Source: Anaerolineales bacterium
Lineage (GTDB): Bacteria > Chloroflexota > Anaerolineae > Anaerolineales > UBA11858
DNA length: 32,673 nucleotides
NCBI GenBank assembly: GCA_016785015.1
Contig: JADHTJ010000040.1
Span: 1-32,673 of the forward strand
Direction: 5' to 3'
Part shown: piece after piece, positions 24,554 through 31,612 of the stretch
Position numbering within the stretch: the first letter of the stretch is position 1
How the letters are laid out: each line of letters starts with the position of its first letter
Notes under the pieces: model-generated
Seen by the model: only the letters and a program-made list of their open reading frames with translations
Told to the model about the DNA's origin: nothing
Database searches by the model: none
Position numbers and translations under genes: made by a program

Positions 24554-24575
24554 ATGAACCCTCCCAGATATTTTA

Positions 24576-24606
24576 GGTGGGTTGCACCTTTGAGGTGCGA
24601 CCCACC
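24576..24606. repeat. Stable hairpin between DegV and aminotransferase genes
   Basis: GGTGGGTTGCACCT and AGGTGCGACCCACC form a 14-base stem with one G·T pair around a TTG loop. There is no T-tract behind it on the minus strand. It may be a dispersed palindrome or an mRNA-stabilising element. Confidence 0.65.
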
Positions 24607-24614
24607 ATTATGAT

Positions 24615-25478
24615 CTAAGCAAATTCTGCCATCAGGCGCATGGGAACAACTGTGGCTCCTACAATACCTGGACCAGTGTGTACACCCAAAACTGGCGAAA
24701 TGCGCAAGGTTTCAATCTTGGCTACATCAAGTCGCTCTTTGAGCATCTGCGTAAACTCTTCGGCCTTTTCAGCCATTTGCCCATGCATCACAGACACCCA
24801 AACAGGTGAGTCATCTTGGTACATCTCAGCCAGGTGATCTGCCATCATGGTCATAGTTTTCTTCAAAGTACGCCCCTTGTTGACGGTGCTGTACTTTCCA
24901 TCATTTCGGTCCACGCGAATAACAGGTTTGATATTTAAGAGCGAGCTGGCCAATGCTTGAACACGTCCAATACGCCCACCGTGAGCCAGGTATTCCAATG
25001 TATCCAAAGTGTAAATCACCTCGGTGTTTTCACGAACGCGCTCTAAACGTTCTATGATGGCTTCTTTGGCCCATCCGGCTTTATTTGCCAGGGCAGCTGT
25101 CAAAACCTGGAAACGCTGTGCGCCCGACAGGGTCATGCTGTCAAAGACAGTCACAGCAGTATTTGCGACCTGCTTTGCCCCTAATTGAGCAGATTGGATT
25201 GTTCCGCTCAAACCCGATGAAATATGAATCGAAAGAATCTCTTCGCCAGCCTCAGCCAATTTGCGATATAGATTTTCAAAAATCCCGGGCGCAGGTTGGG
25301 CCGTAGTTGGGATATTTGGCAACATCCCTTGAAGACGGTCATAAAACTCGTCTGGGGAAAGATCCGCAGAGTTCATTTCGCCTTCGGGGAATTGGATATA
25401 CAAGGGAGCAACGGTCACACCTAAATCTTCAGCTTCATCCCAGGTTAAATCAGCAGCACAATCAGTTAATATTTTCAT
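24615..25478 (-). CDS. DegV family fatty-acid-binding protein (second copy)
   Basis: The 287-residue protein begins MKILTDCAADLTWDEAE and has PTTAQPAPGIFENLYRK, HISSGLSGTIQSAQ, DSMTLSGAQRFQV and LDTLEYLAHGGRIGRVQALASSL, all DegV hallmarks. It is clearly diverged from the first copy, so the two probably bind different acyl chains. AGGAAGGA lies about nine bases before the ATG. It is the second gene of the minus-strand run. Confidence 0.92.
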   Translation of the reverse strand: MKILTDCAADLTWDEAEDLGVTVAPLYIQFPEGEMNSADLSPDEFYDRLQGMLPNIPTTAQPAPGIFENLYRKLAEAGEEILSIHISSGLSGTIQSAQLGAKQVANTAVTVFDSMTLSGAQRFQVLTAALANKAGWAKEAIIERLERVRENTEVIYTLDTLEYLAHGGRIGRVQALASSLLNIKPVIRVDRNDGKYSTVNKGRTLKKTMTMMADHLAEMYQDDSPVWVSVMHGQMAEKAEEFTQMLKERLDVAKIETLRISPVLGVHTGPGIVGATVVPMRLMAEFA

Positions 25479-25524
25479 GTCAATAATCCTTCCTAAAGTT
25501 TGTTGTAGACTTCAATATGAATAT

Positions 25525-25893
25525 TTATCCAAGACCGCCAGTCGACATTGCGCGCAGGGAAATTCCAATCAAAAATAAGAATATCGCCGCATAAAAGAGC
25601 ATGTCACGGCGTTCTTCACTTCCCTTGGTGTACAAATAAACTCCCGGGAGAGCGATTGCGGCAACAATCCCATAGAGGATGTGGAACCACCCTCGAGCAG
25701 GTAGAATTCCATTGATACGCATAAATACGCCAATGGCGCCTTGGATCAGAATCAAAACTTCAGCAATCACAACCGCGCCCCAGTAGCTGCTGTCCATGCC
25801 TTGTTTGCGAAAGAAGCGCCAAAACCCCCACAGGGACATTAGTATCATATACATCACAACAGTATTTGCCAAGCGACTGTGTAAAAGTGCCAT
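25525..25893 (-). CDS. Hypothetical four-helix membrane protein
   Basis: The 122 residues hold four hydrophobic helices (about 8–26, 37–58, 67–87 and 97–114). His5 (LLHSR) and His70 (GWFHILYG) lie near opposite membrane faces, which could hint at haem binding, as in CtaA or cytochrome b561-type bundles, but I do not recognise the family. GGAG lies about seven bases before the ATG. It starts the minus-strand run and is divergent from the small anchored gene on the other side. Confidence 0.7.
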   Translation of the reverse strand: MALLHSRLANTVVMYMILMSLWGFWRFFRKQGMDSSYWGAVVIAEVLILIQGAIGVFMRINGILPARGWFHILYGIVAAIALPGVYLYTKGSEERRDMLFYAAIFLFLIGISLRAMSTGGLG

Positions 25894-25944
25894 CTTTGAG
25901 TTCTCCGTCTAAAAACTATCTTTGAAGTCTCGAAAATTCGCCCC

Positions 25945-25953
25945 ATGATACCA
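25945..25953 (-). promoter_or_regulatory. Possible extended −10 promoter of the minus-strand run
   Basis: On the minus strand the site reads TGGTATCAT, about 52 bases before the start codon of the membrane protein gene. The −35 region is poor. Confidence 0.35.
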
Positions 25954-26018
25954 CAACATGTGACAGATTTAATGTGGTTTAATAACCGTATCAATCAAGA
26001 ATCCAAGGAGACATATTT

Positions 26019-26261
26019 GTGAAGCCCTCTCGCCTTTTCTGGCTTATCCCTATCATTTTGCTAAGTATATTGCTGGTCATTCCGGGACCTGCCCTGGCGG
26101 AATTAGCAAATCAAACTGATGAAATTACTCCAACACCGAAGCCGCTATACCCCGAAGATGTAGATGTTCCGCAGACTCACTTCCCTGGTTTGATTGCTGG
26201 CGCGGTTGTCATCGTAATAATCATCCTCGTGGGCACACTGATTCGTCCCAAAAATAGTTGA
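26019..26261 (+). CDS. Small secreted/membrane protein (80 aa)
   Basis: The GTG start follows AAGGAG at eight bases. Residues 1–27 are a signal peptide or anchor ending near PALA-E; a Pro-rich acidic linker follows (TPTPKPLYPEDVDVP), and then a second helix at residues 55–75 before a short positive tail (RPKNS). It could be a type I membrane protein with a roughly 27-residue outer segment. I do not recognise a family. Confidence 0.7.
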   Translation: MKPSRLFWLIPIILLSILLVIPGPALAELANQTDEITPTPKPLYPEDVDVPQTHFPGLIAGAVVIVIIILVGTLIRPKNS

Positions 26262-26286
26262 CAATCCAAATCCCCTGAGGTAACCT
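26258..26286 (+). promoter_or_regulatory. Promoter of the SRP RNA gene
   Basis: TTGACA at 26258–26263 and TAACCT at 26281–26286 are 17 bases apart, and the RNA is predicted to begin seven bases later. The −35 box overlaps the stop codon of the small membrane protein gene. Confidence 0.65.
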
Positions 26287-26292
26287 ACCCAC

Positions 26293-26401
26293 GCCCTTGG
26301 ACGGGTCCGGCGCGGCAGAAACTACTGAACCGTGTCAGGTCCGAAAGGAAGCAGCACTAAGGTGGATTTTCTGGGTGCCGCCGGGGTGCCTGTCCAAGGG
26401 C
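26293..26401 (+). ncRNA. ffs: Signal recognition particle RNA, small bacterial type
   Basis: The conserved SRP domain IV is present: GTCAGGTCCGAAAGGAAGCA, with the GNRA-type tetraloop and the asymmetric bulge that bind Ffh. The ends pair (GCCCTTGGAC with GTCCAAGGGC) to close a hairpin of about 109 bases, the small 4.5S type without an Alu domain. It works with Ffh and FtsY to target membrane and secreted proteins. Ends are approximate. Confidence 0.93.
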
Positions 26402-26415
26402 ATTTGTATTTAATC

Positions 26416-26424
26416 TGATAGAAT
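26416..26424 (+). promoter_or_regulatory. Possible −10 box next to the cell-wall gene start
   Basis: TGATAGAAT ends seven bases before the ATG at 26432. If used, the transcript would begin at or next to the start codon (leaderless). Confidence 0.35.
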
Positions 26425-26431
26425 CCCTTTT

Positions 26432-27844
26432 ATGTCATTTCTAAAACGCTGGCGTTGGGCGGTGATTGGCGTTGCCGCAATCATACTAACGGTTGTGATT
26501 GCCCTCATCTTGACGCGCAAACAGATCATTATCATCATCAACGGAGAAGAGCAGAAATTTGTCACCAATGCGCTAACCGTGGAGAGACTATTAACTCTCG
26601 CAGATATCCCACTCGGTGAATATGATTATGTATATCCGACCTTGAAAACGTGGCTGCGAAAGGATTCATCTATAGTGATCGAGCAGGCTGCTCAGATACA
26701 AATCTTCGCCGATGGGGAAACATATTCAATGCTGACTCCCGAACGAACACCTGTGATTCTTTTGGCCAAGGCTGGGATAGGGCTGAGCCCCGATGATCGC
26801 ATCCTGGCTGATGGGGTGTCTATCGCATTAGATCAGGCTCTCTCTCCCGCTCCATCTCACAGCTTGCAAGTGCGCCGGGCAACACAAATCACGCTCGATG
26901 ACGGGGGACAGGATTATCATTTCGCATCGGCAGCAGCCACATTAGGGGAAGCTCTTTGGGAACAGGGCATCACGCTTTATCACAGCGATCAACTCAACCC
27001 CTCATCCGATACGCCGCTCGAAGGTGATCCAGTTCAAGCAAATCTGATCCGTTCCCAGGCGTTGACCGTCCGCATGATGGCAGAAACCTTCCAGACTAGG
27101 GCAATCGGACCTACGGTTGGTGCAGCCCTAACGGATTCGGGTGTTGCGCTGCAAGGATCAGATTACAGCATCCCGCCCGAAAATGAGCAGCTGCCTGAAA
27201 ATGGTGATATCCAAGTTGTTCGCGTGCGCGAGGAAGTTCTGCTCGAGCAAGAGCCGCTGCCCTTTGGAGCCATCCAGCAAGCGCTCCCCGACCTTGAAAT
27301 CGACAATACGGCAGTGGTTCAGGCAGGTGAATACGGATTGACCGCCCAACGGGTGCGCGTGGTTTATGAAGCACACCCAGCTTCCGATGGTTGGCAAGAA
27401 GTGGATAGGCAAGTCGAGGATGAGTGGGTGGCACGCGAGCCTGTTGCGCGCATTTCAGGATACGGCACCAAGATTGTTGTGCGAACAGAAAATGTAGGCG
27501 GTACATCGATCGAATATTGGCGCAAAGTTGAGGCCTACGCCACATCGTACTCCCCCTGCCGGTTGGGTGTCCCAGACTATTGCAATACGACAACAGCCAG
27601 CGGAAAACAGCTTCAACAGGGCATGATCGGCGTGATCCGCGCCTGGTTCAATATGATGCGCGGGCAGCAGGTATTTATCTCCGGGTATGGATTTGCCACC
27701 ATCGAGGATATCGGGGCAGGAGTTTCAGGCCGTCATTGGGTCGATTTAGGTTACACCGATGCAGATTGGGTTACATGGTCTCAAAATGTAACTGTCTATT
27801 TTTTAACACCAGTTCCGGCGAACATCATGTGGGTATTAGAATAG
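26432..27844 (+). CDS. Anchored cell-wall protein with DUF348, G5 and 3D domains
   Basis: Residues 8–27 form a membrane anchor. Three DUF348-type ubiquitin-like repeats follow (about 30–75, 80–130, 150–210). Next comes a G5 domain (about 268–350, EEVLLEQEPLPFGAIQQAL to VARISGYGTKIV), and last a C-terminal 3D/double-psi barrel (about 370–460). The 3D domain shows YATSYSPCRLG, TASGKQLQQGMIGV and IEDIGAGVSGRHWVDLGY, with the acidic residues expected at its active site. Related YabE and Rpf-like proteins act on peptidoglycan as lytic transglycosylases. The Cys pair in CRLGVPDYC may form a disulfide. No clear ribosome binding site; see the −10 box just upstream. Confidence 0.88.
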   Translation: MSFLKRWRWAVIGVAAIILTVVIALILTRKQIIIIINGEEQKFVTNALTVERLLTLADIPLGEYDYVYPTLKTWLRKDSSIVIEQAAQIQIFADGETYSMLTPERTPVILLAKAGIGLSPDDRILADGVSIALDQALSPAPSHSLQVRRATQITLDDGGQDYHFASAAATLGEALWEQGITLYHSDQLNPSSDTPLEGDPVQANLIRSQALTVRMMAETFQTRAIGPTVGAALTDSGVALQGSDYSIPPENEQLPENGDIQVVRVREEVLLEQEPLPFGAIQQALPDLEIDNTAVVQAGEYGLTAQRVRVVYEAHPASDGWQEVDRQVEDEWVAREPVARISGYGTKIVVRTENVGGTSIEYWRKVEAYATSYSPCRLGVPDYCNTTTASGKQLQQGMIGVIRAWFNMMRGQQVFISGYGFATIEDIGAGVSGRHWVDLGYTDADWVTWSQNVTVYFLTPVPANIMWVLE

Positions 27845-27868
27845 GGAGTATGTAGTAAGGAGTATGGA

Positions 27869-29107
27869 TTACGGGGAAAAGAATTGGATTATGCCCCAAC
27901 GGCCGTTGACCAACCAATCTGGATCTTCAGAAAAAAGTATCTCAGCCTTTCCTGGGGTCAAGCCACTGGCTAATTCCGATTTGAGCGTGCGCAGTGCAAC
28001 CAGTGGTGCGGGGAAATAACTCACGATATCAGCGAAAGGTGTGGTGAAAGGCCAATGGCGATCTCCCAACAAGCGGCGGTAATTGGCGTCTCCTTTGCTG
28101 ATCACCAAATTCGACTCTGACAATTGTTCAGATACCTCTGTGGACATTTCCCAACCTGCCAGGGGAGAATTCCAGAAGAAATCAGAACGAAGTAGCAGAC
28201 GATTGTCACACAGGAGAGTCTCCAAACGTTCTCCCAGAGAAATCACAGACGAGGCATCTGAAGAGTGAAAGAAACTTATCGTTTCTAGCACATCTTTAGG
28301 CAGCGCGTCCGAGACAAAGGTTGGGTGCGTTTTGAGATGAAAGCGAACTTGCGCAGTTACGCCAGACGATAATAAAAAATCTACCAGCACCAAATCGCTG
28401 GCTAATTCCATGCCGGCATTATCGATCAAAAAATCGATTCTAGAGTTGTTTACATCTAATTTCAAGAGATGATCAGCCACATGAAATGAATCATCAACTA
28501 AGAGAAAGTCATTGGCTTGGGATGGTTCGGCATGATCAGGTTTTCCCCCACCTCCGGAGCCAGCATCTGCAGGCCAGAGACTATAATCCGCCTGATTTCC
28601 CCATAAATCCTGGTGAATCAAAGACAACAAAATGTCACGTTGGGGAAAACCGCCACCCATCCAGCCATACAATTGGGTAGCCATCTCCTCGATGGAGGAG
28701 ATCCCAAATTCGAGGCCCCGCTGTTTAGATTGCGCAAAAGGATCTGAATTTTTCCCTTCACCTTTCTGGAAATAACCGATAGCCTCCATGATACGTCGAT
28801 AGAAATAATGCTCGCTGAAAAACCAGGGCGGCTGCAACCAGTTCATACCTGCATAGGGTTCAATAAAGCGGTTCCAGTCCGCTTCATCTGGTGCACCAGG
28901 ATCATGGAGAAATCGAATGGGAGCTTCTGGGATTTCAGCTTCCAAAGCCAACAATTTATTGACAATCTCATCCGAAAAATGGTTTTCTTTTAGAATTTGT
29001 TGAATATAAATGGCAAACCGAATAGTAATTGCTCGGTAAGCCCATGATTCTGGCTCAATACCCAGCATGGGTTTGGGGACTGGAATTTTGGGAAGGTGTG
29101 AGTTCAT
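27869..29107 (-). CDS. DUF89/ARMT1-like damage-control phosphatase
   Basis: The 412-residue protein matches the DUF89 metal-dependent phosphatase family. Near residues 120–135 it has DPFAQSKQRGLEFG, then FLIDNAGMELASDL with metal ligands D229 and N230, FHLKTHPTFVSDALP, and LVISKGDANYRRLLGD with K338 and D340. Family members hydrolyse phosphate from damaged or excess phosphometabolites (for example fructose-1-phosphate or pantetheine phosphates), using Mn, Ni or Co. A Gly/Asp-rich insertion (AGSGGGGKPDHAEPSQ, about residues 183–198) stands before the metal site. The native substrate is unknown. Confidence 0.88.
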   Translation of the reverse strand: MNSHLPKIPVPKPMLGIEPESWAYRAITIRFAIYIQQILKENHFSDEIVNKLLALEAEIPEAPIRFLHDPGAPDEADWNRFIEPYAGMNWLQPPWFFSEHYFYRRIMEAIGYFQKGEGKNSDPFAQSKQRGLEFGISSIEEMATQLYGWMGGGFPQRDILLSLIHQDLWGNQADYSLWPADAGSGGGGKPDHAEPSQANDFLLVDDSFHVADHLLKLDVNNSRIDFLIDNAGMELASDLVLVDFLLSSGVTAQVRFHLKTHPTFVSDALPKDVLETISFFHSSDASSVISLGERLETLLCDNRLLLRSDFFWNSPLAGWEMSTEVSEQLSESNLVISKGDANYRRLLGDRHWPFTTPFADIVSYFPAPLVALRTLKSELASGLTPGKAEILFSEDPDWLVNGRWGIIQFFSP

Positions 29108-29159
29108 GATATTTATTTTAGTTGCGCTATTTGAGAGTGGTCAATTTCGTGGTTTTCAC

Positions 29160-29263
29160 TGTCATTCCGAGCGAAGCGAGGAATCCCTGTTAGCTGGCTT
29201 TGCTAAGGCTAATATCTTGGTTTCAGGGATTCTTCATTCCGCTGCGCTACGTTCAGAATGACA
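29160..29263. repeat. Dispersed inverted repeat, 'GTCATTCCGAGCG' type
   Basis: It starts GTCATTCCGAGCGAAGCGAG, then AATCCCTG, and ends with CAGGGATT, CATTCCGCTGCG and CAGAATGAC. It has the same architecture as the repeat between minE and rodA (GTCATTG/CCGA outer arms), with a small TTAGC/GCTAA hairpin at the centre. Confidence 0.75.
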
Positions 29264-29342
29264 CTTGTGCGTTGAATTTTGTAAAACACAATCTTTTTGA
29301 CCACTCCTACTATTTACAGCAAAGAATTATACCTTTTGCGGG

Positions 29343-29351
29343 TGATATAAT
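29343..29351 (+). promoter_or_regulatory. Extended −10 promoter of the rsmA operon
   Basis: TGATATAAT, with a perfect TATAAT at 29346–29351, lies 20 bases before the rsmA start codon. The −35 region is poor. Confidence 0.55.
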
Positions 29352-29371
29352 CTGGCAATTGCTGAGATGCT

Positions 29372-30214
29372 ATGAACTCTATCCCCTCTCTCAACGTCCC
29401 CTCAATATTGCGTACATATGGATTGCGCCCTAAAAAAAGCTTGGGGCAAAATTTTTTGGTGGATGATTCCAGCTTACGGCGGGTGGTAGAGGCTGCTGAA
29501 ATTTCGGTAGGCGAGGTAGTTCTAGAGATTGGCGCGGGGTTGGGAGGCTTAACACGTTATTTAGCGACTGCAGCCGGACGGGTGATAGCCGTCGAGTTGG
29601 ACAATAAGTTAATCCCACCGTTACGTGAAGTATTAGCCAACTTCAAGAACGTCGAGATCATCCATGGCGATATCCTTGACATTAATCCCAATCAATTATT
29701 TTCCAATCTCCAATTGCCAAAATCCAAATATTGCGTTGTCGCCAATATACCTTACTACATCACATCCGCAATCATCCGCCATTTACTCGAAGCAGAGATC
29801 AAACCCCAACGCATCGTACTGACAGTTCAGCAGGAAGTGGCTATACGCATATGCGCCGAGCCCGGTAAACTTAGTCTTTTAGCCTTGAGCGTGCAAGTAT
29901 TTGGCGAACCTAAAGTGGTTGCCAAAATTCCTGCTGGAGCCTTTTACCCTGCACCCAAAGTTGATTCTGCCTTGGTGCGCATTGAACTATTTCCGGAGCC
30001 GTTGATTCCTCAAACCAAAATCCCCGACTTCTTTGCACTCGCCAAAGCTGGTTTTGGTCAGAAACGCAAAACTCTGCGCAACTCTCTCTCATCTGGGATG
30101 GCTTGGCCAAAAGAGAAAGCTGTTCAAATTTTAGAGAATGCAAACATCGATCCCCAACGCCGGGCGGAAACACTCACAATAGAAGAGTGGCATGCTCTGG
30201 TGAACCATCGTTGA
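29372..30214 (+). CDS. rsmA: 16S rRNA adenine dimethyltransferase (KsgA/RsmA)
   Basis: The 280-residue protein has the family opening KKSLGQNFLVDDSSLRRVVE, the SAM-binding VLEIGAGLGGLTRYLA, DKLIPPLRE, and the catalytic motif VVANIPYYITSAIIRHL. KTLRNSLSSGMAWPKEK closes the C-terminal domain. It dimethylates two adjacent adenines in the 3' hairpin of 16S rRNA. The ATG has only a weak upstream GAG. It is the first gene of a short plus-strand operon. Confidence 0.96.
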   Translation: MNSIPSLNVPSILRTYGLRPKKSLGQNFLVDDSSLRRVVEAAEISVGEVVLEIGAGLGGLTRYLATAAGRVIAVELDNKLIPPLREVLANFKNVEIIHGDILDINPNQLFSNLQLPKSKYCVVANIPYYITSAIIRHLLEAEIKPQRIVLTVQQEVAIRICAEPGKLSLLALSVQVFGEPKVVAKIPAGAFYPAPKVDSALVRIELFPEPLIPQTKIPDFFALAKAGFGQKRKTLRNSLSSGMAWPKEKAVQILENANIDPQRRAETLTIEEWHALVNHR

Positions 30215-30229
30215 AAGCCGGGAGGCCGA

Positions 30230-30601
30230 ATGCCCCAAATTAGTCTCGAATATACAAGGAATATCACCCCACAGATCGACTCTGCAAATCTGTTTCCAAA
30301 GATTCATCAGATTCTTGGAGGAGTTGCACGAATCCCAATCGATAATTGTAAAAGCCGTGCCAATCGATTAGATGATTTCTACATCGCCGACGGCGAGCCA
30401 GCGAACGCCTTCGTTCATTTGGAAATTCGCTTCATCGAAGGCAGGTCCCCTGAAGTTAAGACAGCAATTGGAGAACAATGTTTAGAACAATTGGAGACAT
30501 ATTTCGTAGAATCAACTGCGAGGTTGAACTTGCAGATCACGGTCGAAATTCTCGACATCCACAAACAAAGTTATTTCAAATTCCCAAAAGGAACGCTGTA
30601 A
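30230..30601 (+). CDS. 5-carboxymethyl-2-hydroxymuconate isomerase-like tautomerase
   Basis: The 123-residue product starts MPQISLEYTRNI, with Pro2 as the expected catalytic base of the tautomerase superfamily, and fits CHMI in length and in FVHLEIRFIEGRSPEVKTAIG. CHMI acts in homoprotocatechuate degradation, but no other gene of that pathway is near, so the real substrate is open. GGGAGG lies about four bases before the ATG, and the gene is 15 bases after rsmA. Confidence 0.8.
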   Translation: MPQISLEYTRNITPQIDSANLFPKIHQILGGVARIPIDNCKSRANRLDDFYIADGEPANAFVHLEIRFIEGRSPEVKTAIGEQCLEQLETYFVESTARLNLQITVEILDIHKQSYFKFPKGTL

Positions 30602-30605
30602 TTCT

Positions 30606-31025
30606 ATGACGAAACAAGAGTACCCACATCCCACCGTTGGCGCATTGATCTTCGATCCAGACGGGCGGCTATTTCTGATGAAATCTCATAAATGGCATGG
30701 AAAATATGTCGTGCCAGGGGGTCACATCGAATTAGGCGAAACAATAGAAGAGGCTTTGAACCGCGAGGTCAAGGAGGAAACCAACTTGGATGTATTCGAT
30801 GTCGAATTTTTACTTTACCAAGATTTCCTCTATGATGATGCTTTCTGGAAGAACATGCATTTCGTCTTTTTCGATTTTAGTTGCAGAACGAATTCGCCAG
30901 AAGTTGTCGTACTAAACGAAGAAGCCAGCGAATTTACTTGGGCTCATTTAGATCGGGCCTTGAAAATGGCCATCGATCCATATACGAGAACAGCAATCCT
31001 CGAGTACCAAAAAAGATTCACCTAA
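30606..31025 (+). CDS. NUDIX hydrolase
   Basis: The Nudix box is complete: GGHIELGETIEEALNREVKE followed by ETNLDV, in the order G-x5-E-x7-RE-U-x-EE. The 139-residue size is typical. The enzyme hydrolyses a nucleoside diphosphate linked to another group, with Mg2+; the substrate cannot be told. It begins four bases after the tautomerase stop, so the two are co-transcribed. Confidence 0.93.
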   Translation: MTKQEYPHPTVGALIFDPDGRLFLMKSHKWHGKYVVPGGHIELGETIEEALNREVKEETNLDVFDVEFLLYQDFLYDDAFWKNMHFVFFDFSCRTNSPEVVVLNEEASEFTWAHLDRALKMAIDPYTRTAILEYQKRFT

Positions 31026-31038
31026 ATTGGAGAACAAC

Positions 31039-31419
31039 ATGTCTGATTACGCGATTGAGATAGAAATATACGAAGGTAAAGGCGGTCAACTTAAGCAGCG
31101 TGGAGATAAAGTTATATACCCCGATGTGGTCAAAGAGGGCATTTGTGCCTGGATGTACCGCGGCGATGGAGAATCAAGTTTTCAACAAGGTCAGCGTTTT
31201 TCGCTGCCAGAGGATAATGAGCGAATCTGCCCTTGGCTGCTGGACAGTCTTAGCGGCATTGTTGATGCATTGAGCGCGGGGGAAACTCTTGGCTGGCAAT
31301 ATAAAGACACGCCCTATGAAAAAGTATTCAACGAGAACGGGGTCACTACAGAATTCATTCGCTGTGTCGATCCTACCGAATCCGGAATTGTCGTCAAAGT
31401 AATCCGTACAAAACTCTAG
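31039..31419 (+). CDS. Small protein resembling the TIGR04076 family
   Basis: The 126-residue product has GICAWMYRGDG, then GQRFSLPED, and CPWLLDSLSGIVDALSAGET in an order that I recall from TIGR04076-type proteins (two Cys-containing motifs and a later C-x-D-P segment, CVDPTESGIVVKV). The assignment is from memory of the pattern and is weak; the function of that family is not known. I chose the ATG with GGAG six bases upstream instead of the TTG four codons earlier. It begins 13 bases after the NUDIX gene. Confidence 0.6.
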   Translation: MSDYAIEIEIYEGKGGQLKQRGDKVIYPDVVKEGICAWMYRGDGESSFQQGQRFSLPEDNERICPWLLDSLSGIVDALSAGETLGWQYKDTPYEKVFNENGVTTEFIRCVDPTESGIVVKVIRTKL

Positions 31420-31483
31420 AATGAAGGCACTATTGTTGATTTTATCTGCATTATTACTCATGTTACGCAACCTAAAGAGAATC

Positions 31484-31529
31484 TCCCTGGAATAGGGGGG
31501 GCTTCGCCCCCGACCCCCTATTCCAGGGA
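31484..31529. repeat. Long perfect GC-rich palindrome
   Basis: TCCCTGGAATAGGGGG (31484–31499) and CCCCCTATTCCAGGGA (31514–31529) pair over 16 bases, with an inner GGC-TTC-GCC hairpin. No T-tract follows. It separates the rsmA operon from the membrane protein gene and may end transcription or be a mobile palindrome. Confidence 0.75.
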
Positions 31530-31612
31530 AACCTGGCTACGTGTGCGTACCATGAAATCCTAATTAAAAATTTTTGGTTGCCACCAGATCGCACGTACTT
31601 ATGGAGTACTTG

